Notes under the pieces: model-generated
The model's input: the letters and a program-made list of their open reading frames with translations, nothing else
Database searches by the model: none
Told to the model about the DNA's origin: nothing
Source of the DNA: Amphritea balenae
GTDB lineage: Bacteria > Pseudomonadota > Gammaproteobacteria > Pseudomonadales > Balneatricaceae
Direction of reading: 5' to 3'
Length of the DNA: 64,000 nucleotides
NCBI RefSeq assembly: GCF_003858655.1
Contig: NZ_RQXV01000005.1
Span: 286,954 to 350,953 of the forward strand
In this document: one piece after another, positions 17,416 through 25,390 of the stretch
Layout: the number at the start of each line of letters is the position of its first letter
Position numbering within the stretch: position 1 is the stretch's first letter
Program-made: the position numbers and the translations under genes

Positions 17416-18363
17416 ATGAAAACCACTAATAAAACACTGTTAATCGCTGGCGCTCTGACAGCATCTTTAGTCTCTGGTGCAGCGTTGGCTGACTATCCGG
17501 AAAGACCGATCAACGTAATCGTACCTTGGGGTGCCGGCGGCGACTCCGACCTGACCACCCGTATCTGGGCCGATGCTGTCGAAAAAGAGTTGGGTGTTCC
17601 TGTTGTCGTTATTAACAAGCCTGGCGGTGGTGGTGTTGTAGGTACAGCATTCGTAGCTAACTCTAAAAAAGATGGTTACACCCTGATCAATGCAGGCCTT
17701 GGTAATATGCTGGTTACACCAAACTTCAGCAAGGCGCCTTACAGCTTCGACAGCTTTGATCCTGTCATCAAAATGACAGCTGTGCCTCTGGCCGTTGTTG
17801 TTGCTAAAGACAGCCCGTACAAGACGTTTGATGATTTTATCGCCGGCGCAAAATCTGAAACGCTGACTCAGGGAGCTTGGGGCGCCTCTTCTTCTGGTAC
17901 TATTCTGGCCGATATTATCGCCGATCAGGCTGGCTACAAAGTTAAATATGTCCATGCCAAAGGCGCTGCAGCTTCTATGGTTTCCGTTGTCGGTGGTCAT
18001 ATCGATTCAGCCGTATCATTCCCACCAGCATTTGGCCCGCACGTTAAAGCTGACCGCGCCCGCGCACTGGTAATGAACCAGAAGATGGATGCATTCCCGA
18101 ATGTGCCAACCTTTGCTGATTACGGTATCCAGGGCAGCTTTGAAGGTTGGTCCGGTGTCTTCGCACCTAAAGGCGTACCATCCGAAGTAGTTGAGAAGCT
18201 GGCTGCCGCAACCACTAAAATCATGCAGGACCCTGAAGTGATCAAGAAGTACCAGAATATCGGTGCTGTTGTTGACTTCCGCCAGGGACCTGAGTGGATA
18301 GCAGACATGAAGGTAACCTACAGCATTATGAAAGATGCTGCGGCTAAAAAAGCTAATCAGTAA
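17416..18363 (+). CDS. tctC: TTT periplasmic solute-binding protein (Bug/TctC)
   Basis: A 315-aa exported binding protein. Residues 1-25 form a Sec signal peptide ending ALA-DYP, and the mature protein begins YPERPINVIVPWGAGGDSD, the standard Bug/TctC opening. NKPGGGGVVG and the later DSAVSF segment are also family features. It is the last gene of the tctBAC operon, 77 bp after tctA, and is followed by a strong terminator. A LysR gene lies downstream. Confidence 0.93.
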   Translation: MKTTNKTLLIAGALTASLVSGAALADYPERPINVIVPWGAGGDSDLTTRIWADAVEKELGVPVVVINKPGGGGVVGTAFVANSKKDGYTLINAGLGNMLVTPNFSKAPYSFDSFDPVIKMTAVPLAVVVAKDSPYKTFDDFIAGAKSETLTQGAWGASSSGTILADIIADQAGYKVKYVHAKGAAASMVSVVGGHIDSAVSFPPAFGPHVKADRARALVMNQKMDAFPNVPTFADYGIQGSFEGWSGVFAPKGVPSEVVEKLAAATTKIMQDPEVIKKYQNIGAVVDFRQGPEWIADMKVTYSIMKDAAAKKANQ

Positions 18364-18383
18364 CCTGATCTATTAATTACAAT

Positions 18384-18423
18384 AACGCCCCGGGTAAGCC
18401 ATTACTCGGGGCGTTTGTTTTTC
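18384..18423 (+). terminator. tctBAC rho-independent terminator
   Basis: A 13-bp stem (ACGCCCCGGGTAA paired with TTACTCGGGGCGT, one G-T pair) is followed by TTTGTTTTT, 20 bp after the tctC stop. Confidence 0.92.
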
Positions 18424-18518
18424 TCTTCCTACCTTTTTTTTCAACATCTCTGTTAATATAAACAAAGCATAATTTATACACCCCTTCATCAGATTTATTA
18501 ATAACCCGGAGCAGAGCA

Positions 18519-19451
18519 ATGAACCTTAAGCAGATGGAAGCTTTTCGGGCAGTCATGCTGACAGGTTCGGTTTCCCAAGCAGCAAAACAACTCTTCCGTA
18601 CCCAGCCGGCAGTGAGCATGATGATCAGTTCACTGGAAGAACAGATCGGTTTTCAGCTGTTTGAACGGCATAAAAAGCGCCTCTACCCTACCCCTGAAGC
18701 AGACTACCTGTACAAAGAAATAGAGGGAATATTCAACCGTATTCAGGATGTCAGTCAGACCGTTCAGGATATTCAGAACAAGCAATACGGATTTCTGCGT
18801 ATCGGCTGTATGCCCGGTCCTTCGACATTTTTCATGCCCGAGCTATTGGCCGACTTTCTGGAAGAGCATCCGAAGGTGCAGGCGTCTCTGCAGACCCGCA
18901 CCTCGGATATGGTCGCTGAATGGGTCGCTTCAAAGCAGTATGACCTGGGCCTGGCCGAGATCACTCAACATCAGTCTCAGTTGGCTGATGAGAACCGCTT
19001 CACCCTGCCCTGCTATATTGCTATCCACGCCGATAACCCATTGGCGCAACACGAAGTATTGAATACGGCACTGATTGATAACGAACCAATGATCACTCTG
19101 CATCCCGATCATATGATCTTCCATGATCTACTGAAGCAGTTTGAAGCATCAGGGCATCGTATGAATGTCCGTCTGCAGACCCGCTTCTATATACCGGCAA
19201 TGACTTTTGTTGAACGGGGGTTAGGGGTTTGTGTGCTGGATCCAATCACGATTAATAGTTACCAGGGCTACGCCAGCCCCGGTAAAGTGGTATTCCGACG
19301 TTTTGATCCTGAAATACTGCTTAAAATTGGTATTTTCTACCCGGACGATACGCCCCGATCAATGATCACTAATGCCTTCAGTGATCAGCTACGGAGCCGC
19401 TTAATAGAGATCAGGGATAATCCACAGGCCTGTCTCGACTGGGGTCGCTGA
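18519..19451 (+). CDS. LysR-family transcriptional regulator
   Basis: A 310-aa LysR regulator. The N-terminal winged helix (residues 1-60) reads LKQMEAFRAVMLTGSVSQAAKQL...QPAVSMMISSLEEQIGFQLFER, and a periplasmic-binding-protein-like effector domain follows (about 90-300). It sits just after the tctBAC terminator on the same strand, so it may respond to the solute carried by that transporter or control the divergent oxidase unit. Neither is shown. Confidence 0.93.
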   Translation: MNLKQMEAFRAVMLTGSVSQAAKQLFRTQPAVSMMISSLEEQIGFQLFERHKKRLYPTPEADYLYKEIEGIFNRIQDVSQTVQDIQNKQYGFLRIGCMPGPSTFFMPELLADFLEEHPKVQASLQTRTSDMVAEWVASKQYDLGLAEITQHQSQLADENRFTLPCYIAIHADNPLAQHEVLNTALIDNEPMITLHPDHMIFHDLLKQFEASGHRMNVRLQTRFYIPAMTFVERGLGVCVLDPITINSYQGYASPGKVVFRRFDPEILLKIGIFYPDDTPRSMITNAFSDQLRSRLIEIRDNPQACLDWGR

Positions 19452-19492
19452 TTCAACGGGTTCGATCTAATAAGTTAATCTAAAGGGTCAAT

Positions 19493-19837
19493 TTAATCGT
19501 GAACTTGCCGGCTGTCATCCGGGGCCTGATCCCGTGGTGCCATGCCATAGTCACGGCTAACCTCCGCGACTCGCAGTCGGTAATCCTGGAACACACCCCC
19601 ACGACCTTTTGACTGAGCCTCTCGATGTGCCTCCAGGCTGCGCCATGCATGGACCGCTTGCTCATCACGCCAGAATGAGAGGGACAAGACCTTGCCCTCT
19701 TCAGTCAGACTGGCGAACCGCTCGATAGAGATAAAGCCATCAATATCCTGTAGCAGCGGTTTCAGTTCTGCTGCAATGTCCAGATACTCTTCGACCTTAC
19801 CCTGCGCAGGCCAAACTTCAAAAATTACCGCAATCAT
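19493..19837 (-). CDS. antibiotic biosynthesis monooxygenase (ABM) domain protein
   Basis: A 114-aa protein of the dimeric alpha/beta-barrel ABM type: IAVIFEVWPAQGKVEEYL at the N-terminus and SLSFWRDEQAVHAWRSLEAHREAQ in the centre. Such small proteins are monooxygenases, heme-degrading enzymes or of unknown role; no metal or heme ligand pattern lets me decide. The polar tail after residue 95 is unusual in length. It is first counted from the left in a run of minus-strand genes ahead of lysE. Confidence 0.8.
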   Translation of the reverse strand: MIAVIFEVWPAQGKVEEYLDIAAELKPLLQDIDGFISIERFASLTEEGKVLSLSFWRDEQAVHAWRSLEAHREAQSKGRGGVFQDYRLRVAEVSRDYGMAPRDQAPDDSRQVHD

Positions 19838-19889
19838 CCGCTACTCCTAAATATAGAGATTTTCTTTTGACGACCGGCCTATGCCTTCA

Positions 19890-20495
19890 TTAGTCAGGAA
19901 TAGCTATAAGGACCGGCAATATAAAAATGATCATAAGACAGGCAAATATCACCTGCATTTTTTTACGCCCTGCCGCTGTACTGATAAAGCGCCCCAGCAC
20001 CCCGCCGAATAATAACCAACCAAAAGTAACCATCACTGTCGCCACCAAAGAGACCATCTCAAGCACCATCACAGATAGCAGCTTACTGGCGATGGGCGGC
20101 ATAAACTTGGTGATCAACACCATAAATGTTGCATAAGCTTTGGGGTTGAGAATGTTCATCAGTATTCCGGACCTAAACCCGAAATGAACCTTCGCCTCAG
20201 TGCTGTCATCAGCAACAGGCAGACGCAACATTTTCAGTGCCATTATCAGGATAAACAGCCCTCCTGCGAGCTGCATAATCAACCTTGATTCTGGCCACCG
20301 TTCCAGTAATGCAAGCATTCCTATACTGGTCAGCAAGCCGGTCAACAGTACACCGGCAATTAATCCGTAGATCAGTGGTAAACCCTTGTGAAGCTTATGA
20401 TCAGCTCCGGTGGCAGCCAGCGCCATCGCTGCTGGCCCTGGTGCACCGATCAAAAACACAGCAGCCAGGCCTAATGTGATTAGAGATTCCAACAT
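19890..20495 (-). CDS. LysE/RhtB family exporter
   Basis: A 201-aa inner-membrane exporter with about six segments. The GAPGPAAMALAATGADHKLHKG segment near the N-terminus is the LysE/RhtB signature. The ATG at 20495 (MLESLI) is chosen because it gives the usual family length; an ATG at 20537 would overlap the upstream GNAT gene by 31 bp. Members export amino acids or homoserine lactones; the substrate is unknown. Twelve base pairs separate it from the upstream acetyltransferase gene. Confidence 0.88.
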   Translation of the reverse strand: MLESLITLGLAAVFLIGAPGPAAMALAATGADHKLHKGLPLIYGLIAGVLLTGLLTSIGMLALLERWPESRLIMQLAGGLFILIMALKMLRLPVADDSTEAKVHFGFRSGILMNILNPKAYATFMVLITKFMPPIASKLLSVMVLEMVSLVATVMVTFGWLLFGGVLGRFISTAAGRKKMQVIFACLMIIFILPVLIAIPD

Positions 20496-20506
20496 CAACA
20501 ACAGCC

Positions 20507-20956
20507 TTAATCCACTGTCATCTGATAAGTCTGCCATGCGGTTTTACTTGCCAGACGATCATATACAGCCCGACCACGGTAGTTATCTTCTGCAGTAATC
20601 CAGCGCACAAAGGGCCAGCCCTGAGCCTGAGCTTCCTCATTCAAGCGTTGAAACATCAGATCAACAACCCCATTGCCACGACAGTCAGGGTTAATAAACA
20701 GGTCATCCAGAAAGCCAACCTTAGCGCCACGTAATGGCGAAGGCATCTCCCGGTAATGCATTAACCCTACACTAAAGCCCCGCTCCTCTTTTGCAATCAA
20801 CGCAAAAAAGCGTTCATTGGGGTCAAAGATCCAACCCCATACCCGGTCCAGAATCTGCTGATCCATCGGCATACCGTAAAAATCGGCATAACCCTGATAG
20901 AGCTGCTCCCACTGCTCCCGGTCATTTGGGCTCAGTGCACTTACTTTTATAGTCAT
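20507..20956 (-). CDS. GNAT N-acetyltransferase
   Basis: A 149-aa GNAT protein. The acetyl-CoA pyrophosphate loop is at about residues 93-100 (INPDCRGNGVVDLMF), preceded by GFLDDLFI. The substrate is not inferable; it resembles small-molecule or amine acetyltransferases. It is one of three acetyltransferase genes in tandem on the minus strand, together with lysE and divergent from a MocR regulator. Confidence 0.87.
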   Translation of the reverse strand: MTIKVSALSPNDREQWEQLYQGYADFYGMPMDQQILDRVWGWIFDPNERFFALIAKEERGFSVGLMHYREMPSPLRGAKVGFLDDLFINPDCRGNGVVDLMFQRLNEEAQAQGWPFVRWITAEDNYRGRAVYDRLASKTAWQTYQMTVD

Positions 20957-20995
20957 TATCTAATCCTTGTTAACTAGTCCGGGCTTCAATCCGAC

Positions 20996-21700
20996 TTATC
21001 CGCAATCCTGCAAAGCGTTTTTTTGCTGACCATGTCGATCAAAGTTATCCACAGACAACCAGCGCTGATACTTCAGCTTCAACTCTGGCCACTCACCATC
21101 CAGCATGGAGAACCAGGCGGTATTCCGGTTACGGCCTTTGTACATAGTGGCTTGACGGAACACGCCTTCGAAAATGAAGCCAAGCCGGAGGGCCGCCTGT
21201 TTTGAAGGTCCGTTACAGTTATCGCACTTCCATTCATAACGCCGATAACCCAGCTCATCAAACACCCGCTGCATCATAAGAAACATCGTTTCTGTTGCCA
21301 GTGGCGTGCGTTGTATCAGGGGCGAAAAGTGGATATGCCCTACTTCGATCACGCCGGTCTCGGGCTCAATCCTCAAATGACTGGCTAAGCCAACTGCTTG
21401 ATCTGTATTGTTATCCACCACCGCATAAAACTGAGGATCATCACCACAACCGTTTTCCAGCAACCACTGATTAAACTGCTCAAAAGAGTCGAACGGCCCA
21501 TAAGGCAGATAAGTCCAGTTGCTGCCATCATCTTTAGCAAATGCCTCAAACAACTGCCCCCCGTGAAGCTCCGGCATTAAAGGCTCTAACCGACAGAAAT
21601 AACCGGTCATGGTGGTGCGCTGTGGCCGGGCAGATGGCTGCCAGTTTTTCATTGCCGCTCCAACGGGTTGATCATGCTTATTAATGCTCGCATTCTGCAT
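20996..21700 (-). CDS. RimJ/RimL-type GNAT acetyltransferase
   Basis: A 234-aa GNAT of the RimL group with a long N-terminal extension. Core segments are GVIEVGHIHFSPLIQRTPLATE and YRRYEWKCDNCNGPSKQAALRLGFIFEG. The ATG at 21700 has GGTGG 8-12 nt upstream; a GTG at 21712 is an alternative. It is a clear paralogue of the next gene (21721-22473), with the same domain order and a shared RNTAWFSMLDGEWP-like segment. It lies 20 bp downstream of that gene and is probably co-transcribed. Confidence 0.85.
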   Translation of the reverse strand: MQNASINKHDQPVGAAMKNWQPSARPQRTTMTGYFCRLEPLMPELHGGQLFEAFAKDDGSNWTYLPYGPFDSFEQFNQWLLENGCGDDPQFYAVVDNNTDQAVGLASHLRIEPETGVIEVGHIHFSPLIQRTPLATETMFLMMQRVFDELGYRRYEWKCDNCNGPSKQAALRLGFIFEGVFRQATMYKGRNRNTAWFSMLDGEWPELKLKYQRWLSVDNFDRHGQQKNALQDCG

Positions 21701-21720
21701 CTGTACTTCCACCCTATTGC

Positions 21721-22473
21721 TTAGCTTCTTGCCCAGGCATCAGGGCCCCGGTGCAACATCGTTTCCATTAGTGATGTCCTTGCAGCCCCTTCGGCATCGA
21801 AGTTACCTTCTTTGAGCCAGGTACTTATCAGCTCCCGCACAGTCGGCCACTCGTTATCCAGAATCGAATACCAGGCGGTATCCCGGTTCTTGCCTTTAAA
21901 GATCATATGGTTGAAAAAGATCCCTTCGAACCTGAATCCTAGTCTTTGAGCAGCCGTACGAGAGCCTGAGTTCTGTGAGTTACAGCGCCACTGCATCCGG
22001 CGATAGCCCAGCTCATCCATGGCATAGCGAATCATCAGATAAAGTGCTTCAGTTGCAGCTCTGGTTTTTTGCAGTTGCGGCCCAAACCAGATATGACCTA
22101 TCTCAATCACACCGTTAACCGCATTGATATCCAGGAAACTTGCCTGACCACAAACGTCGCCTGTTTCTTTGCTACGCAGGGCATAAAAAACTGTATCCTG
22201 AGAAGCGCTTTGCTGCTTAATGACAGCAGTATAAGATGCCAGATCCGGCCAGGGGCCATACGCCAGATAATCCCAGATTTTCAGACCCTGTTCAGTACTG
22301 TGACCAGCCTGATATAGCGCTTCGGCATGTCGGTCTGCCCGCATCGGTTCCAGGATGACATATCGCCCTTCCAGACAAATTCTGGAAGGCACTAGTGCCG
22401 GTGGTGGATTATCAACAGCGTGACCACTCAACGGTCTTGGAAACATCTGTTCATTAACAATATCTTTAGTCAT
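21721..22473 (-). CDS. RimJ/RimL-type GNAT acetyltransferase (paralogue)
   Basis: A 250-aa GNAT with GVIEIGHIWFGPQLQKTRAATEAL and YRRMQWRCNSQNSGSRTAAQRLGF. It is homologous over its length to the adjacent 234-aa protein, which points to a tandem duplication. It is the first gene of the minus-strand run and is divergent from the MocR gene at 22766 across a 292-bp region holding GTACCA repeats. It is therefore a good candidate target of that regulator. The acceptor substrate is unknown. Confidence 0.85.
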   Translation of the reverse strand: MTKDIVNEQMFPRPLSGHAVDNPPPALVPSRICLEGRYVILEPMRADRHAEALYQAGHSTEQGLKIWDYLAYGPWPDLASYTAVIKQQSASQDTVFYALRSKETGDVCGQASFLDINAVNGVIEIGHIWFGPQLQKTRAATEALYLMIRYAMDELGYRRMQWRCNSQNSGSRTAAQRLGFRFEGIFFNHMIFKGKNRDTAWYSILDNEWPTVRELISTWLKEGNFDAEGAARTSLMETMLHRGPDAWARS

Positions 22474-22627
22474 AGGTATCTCGCTTTACAACTACAACAG
22501 CCGTGACAACAGTTCGACTGTTATCTATCTGATTTAAAGCCAGAATAATCCCAGCAATGGATCTTAAACAGATCCATTAATCAACCAATTATAGGATCCA
22601 ATTTTTAGATAAATTAATACGTCATAG

Positions 22628-22680
22628 TTGGTACCAGATAGTACCAACCCCTGGATCTAACCTCTTTTCATTGGTACCAG
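22628..22680. promoter_or_regulatory. GTACCA repeats in the GNAT/MocR divergent promoter
   Basis: TTGGTACCAG occurs at 22628 and 22671 (43 bp apart, about four helical turns). The first pairs with AGTACCAA so that TTGGTAC-N6-GTACCAA forms a perfect palindrome at 22628-22647. MocR regulators such as GabR and PdxR bind repeated short boxes of this type in divergent promoters. Confidence 0.65.
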
Positions 22681-22765
22681 TAATCTGAGGGGACCGACGA
22701 GTAAAAATAAAATGTCTGCGGCCCGCTCTGAAAAGCAGTAAAATCAGGCCGGAAGGAGACCTACA

Positions 22766-24229
22766 ATGCTCAACCACCTGTTTCACCTCTCACCCGATAG
22801 CGACGCCAGTCTGCAGCAGCAGATAAGAGAGCAGATAAGTAAAGCGATTATCGATGGCCATATCCCACCAGAGATCCCCTTACCATCAACTCGCAAATTG
22901 GCTGAAATGCTGGGCGTCTCCCGTAATACTGTCATCCTGGCTTACGAACATCTGATGGACGATGGTTATCTGGTCTCCCGGGAACGTGCCGGTTTCTATG
23001 TAAACGATGAGATTCTGAAAAGCAGCGTAAAAGAACAAGACCAGATTGAAATCGAAGCAGGTAATAAACCTGACTGGGATAGCTGTCTGAAGATGAAACC
23101 CGCCAGCCATAAGCTCAATAAACTTCATCGCTGGCAGGATTACCCCTACCCTTTTGTTTACGGTCAGTTGGATCCGAAACTGTTTCCTACCAACCACTGG
23201 CGTGACTGCTGTAAAGAATCCGTCTCAGTCCAAGCGATCAGTGAATGGTCTGGTGACCGTTACGACGACGATGATGCACTGCTGATTGAACAAATTCACT
23301 CCCGACTGTTACCCCGTCGAGGTGTCTGGGCCGACCCTGAAGAGATACTGATCACCGTTGGTGCTCAGCATGCGCTCTATATGATATTGCGTGTCCTGCT
23401 CAATAAAGACACGACGTTTGGTCTTGAAGATCCGGGTTATCCAGATCTGACCCATATGGCTCACTGCACAGACTCAACTATTAAAGGTCTGGCTATTGAT
23501 AACGATGGGTTGCAGGTTGGTGAACAACTGAGCGATTGCGATCTTATTTTCACCACTCCCAGCCATCAGTTTCCAACTACCGTCACTATGCCGATGACAA
23601 GGCGTAAAGCGCTACTGGAGCAAGCATCCCAGGATAACTTCCTGATTATCGAGGATGACTATGAGTGTGAAACAACTTTCGCCGCTAACCCAACACCGGC
23701 GCTAAAGAGCCTGGATAAAAACGACCGGGTTATCTATCTGGGCAGTTTGTCGAAGACCCTTTCACCGGGACTACGTCTGGGTTATATGGTTGGCCCTAAA
23801 GAGCTGATACGACAGATCCGCGAGTTTCGCCGCATGATGCTGCGCCATCCACCAATGAATAATCAGCGTGCCGTAGGACTGTTTCTCTCCCGCGGTTACC
23901 ATGATTCATTGGTCCGCAGCCTGGTCCAGGTGTATGAAGAACGCTGGAAAGTAGTCGGTGATGCGCTGCAGGAGTATCTGCCAGAGTCAGCCGAGCCCCC
24001 TGTCTTCGGCGGTTCATCCTATTGGGTCAAAGGCCCGGATAATCTTGATTCAAGAGAGCTTAAACGCCTGGCACTGGAGAAAGGTGTGGTGATCGAATCC
24101 GGCGACATTTACTTTCATCAGGAAAGCCCCCCGCAGAATTATTTTCGACTGGGTTATTCGTCGATTGCCACCGAGCGGATTCGGCCCGGAATAGACCGGT
24201 TGGCGGAGATTATCAAGCAGTTAACTTAA
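22766..24229 (+). CDS. MocR/TauR-like GntR-aminotransferase regulator
   Basis: A complete 487-aa MocR regulator. The GntR helix-turn-helix is at about residues 12-78 (PLPSTRKLAEMLGVSRNTVILAYEHLMDDGY). The aminotransferase-like domain follows, with the PLP-lysine motif GSLSKTLSPGLRLGY and the DDYECETTF segment. AAGGAG lies just before the ATG. It is strongly similar to the truncated regulator at 1-1041. It is divergent from a GNAT pair and has GTACCA boxes in its promoter, suggesting autoregulation and control of the acetyltransferase/LysE genes. The ligand is probably an amine or PLP adduct. Confidence 0.93.
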   Translation: MLNHLFHLSPDSDASLQQQIREQISKAIIDGHIPPEIPLPSTRKLAEMLGVSRNTVILAYEHLMDDGYLVSRERAGFYVNDEILKSSVKEQDQIEIEAGNKPDWDSCLKMKPASHKLNKLHRWQDYPYPFVYGQLDPKLFPTNHWRDCCKESVSVQAISEWSGDRYDDDDALLIEQIHSRLLPRRGVWADPEEILITVGAQHALYMILRVLLNKDTTFGLEDPGYPDLTHMAHCTDSTIKGLAIDNDGLQVGEQLSDCDLIFTTPSHQFPTTVTMPMTRRKALLEQASQDNFLIIEDDYECETTFAANPTPALKSLDKNDRVIYLGSLSKTLSPGLRLGYMVGPKELIRQIREFRRMMLRHPPMNNQRAVGLFLSRGYHDSLVRSLVQVYEERWKVVGDALQEYLPESAEPPVFGGSSYWVKGPDNLDSRELKRLALEKGVVIESGDIYFHQESPPQNYFRLGYSSIATERIRPGIDRLAEIIKQLT

Positions 24230-24276
24230 GAATAGTGGTCCGACGAAAAACATCGTTTTTCTTGCTATAAAAGGTA

Positions 24277-24305
24277 ATAAAAAGAGTTTAATGCGCTCTT
24301 TTTAT
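24277..24305 (+). terminator. terminator after the MocR gene
   Basis: A 10-bp stem pairs ATAAAAAGAG with CTCTTTTTAT (loop TTTAATGCG). The T-run lies inside the descending arm, 48 bp after the stop. Confidence 0.8.
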
Positions 24306-24430
24306 GGTCCACTATCAACTGTAGATTCAACATAAAGCTGACATAACACAGCAGCATCCGGGTAAGAACGAATCAGCCCCTTAGCTATTCAATCTTACAG
24401 AGCGCTTTCAGCAATTGCTGAGCAGGTTCT

Positions 24431-25285
24431 CTAACCAAACCTCACCGAACGCATCGAGATTGAACCGGAATCAAAACCTTCGTACGGGAAGCTGATTTCA
24501 TCATCCTCTGTCGTCGCGCCCAAAGCATAAAGGAGCGGTACATAATGCTCAATTGTTGGGTGAGAGAGCTGCCATAAGGGGTGTTTAGAGCTATCCCGGG
24601 CAAGCAGTTGTTCGAAATCCCGCTGTAACAAGGCGTTTTTGATCAACCGATCAAACGCTTCCGCCCAGTCAGGGGTTATCGCTTCAGCAGACCGGTCCAG
24701 CCTCCTCAGGTTATGTACAATGTTGCCGCTGCCAAGGATCAACACTCCCTCATTGCGAAGCTGGCCTAAAGCCCCCCCCAGTTCAAGATGTTCCTCAACG
24801 GTAAAGTTCCGACTCATCGCTAACTGAATAACCGGGATATTCGCTTTCGGATAGAGGTGATGAAGTACCGTCCAGGCACCGTGGTCCAGACCACGGTGTT
24901 CATCCAGTTCACTACTATACCTTTTCAGGTTTCCTGCCAGATGGTTCGCCAGAGCCGGATCTCCCTGGCAGGGGTAATTAACCTCGTAAAGAGCCTCTGG
25001 AAAACCGCCAAAATCATACATGGTATCTGGTTCTTCAGTGCTGCTTAGTGCAGGCTTATCGTCAATCCAGTGGGCAGAGACAACCAACACCGCACGGGGC
25101 TTTGGCAGTGACTCTCCCAAACGATTCAGGTGCCGGGTGAAGCCGTTATCTCTCAGCACATTCATGGGCGAACCGTGGCCGACAAACAGAACCGGCATCT
25201 TCCTGCCAGCAGCCAATGCGGTTCCGGCTATCCCCTTAGCTGCGACAATCGACATAATGGCTTTCAATAAGTCTCTGCGATTCAT
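24431..25285 (-). CDS. DODA-type extradiol dioxygenase with Tat signal
   Basis: A 284-aa LigB/DODA-class ring-opening dioxygenase like E. coli YgiD. Metal and catalytic histidines fall in VLFVGHGSPMN, VVSAHW and GLDHGAWTVLHHLYP, with GSGNIVHNLR later. The N-terminus MNRRDLLKAIMSIVAAKGIAG... carries a twin-arginine motif and hydrophobic stretch ending ALAAG, so the enzyme is probably exported, unlike YgiD. ATG 25285 has AGGTG six bases upstream; the GTG at 25294 would overlap it. The substrate is a catechol-type compound; 4,5-DOPA activity is only the family default. Confidence 0.87.
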   Translation of the reverse strand: MNRRDLLKAIMSIVAAKGIAGTALAAGRKMPVLFVGHGSPMNVLRDNGFTRHLNRLGESLPKPRAVLVVSAHWIDDKPALSSTEEPDTMYDFGGFPEALYEVNYPCQGDPALANHLAGNLKRYSSELDEHRGLDHGAWTVLHHLYPKANIPVIQLAMSRNFTVEEHLELGGALGQLRNEGVLILGSGNIVHNLRRLDRSAEAITPDWAEAFDRLIKNALLQRDFEQLLARDSSKHPLWQLSHPTIEHYVPLLYALGATTEDDEISFPYEGFDSGSISMRSVRFG

Positions 25286-25390
25286 TTTAAACACCTATTT
25301 AACCCTTTGATCTATTTGCTTTTCCTAGCCACTGGCAAGGGGGCGCAGCCCCTCCGCTCAGCAGGTAACGAAGTCAGGTTCCAGCAACTT

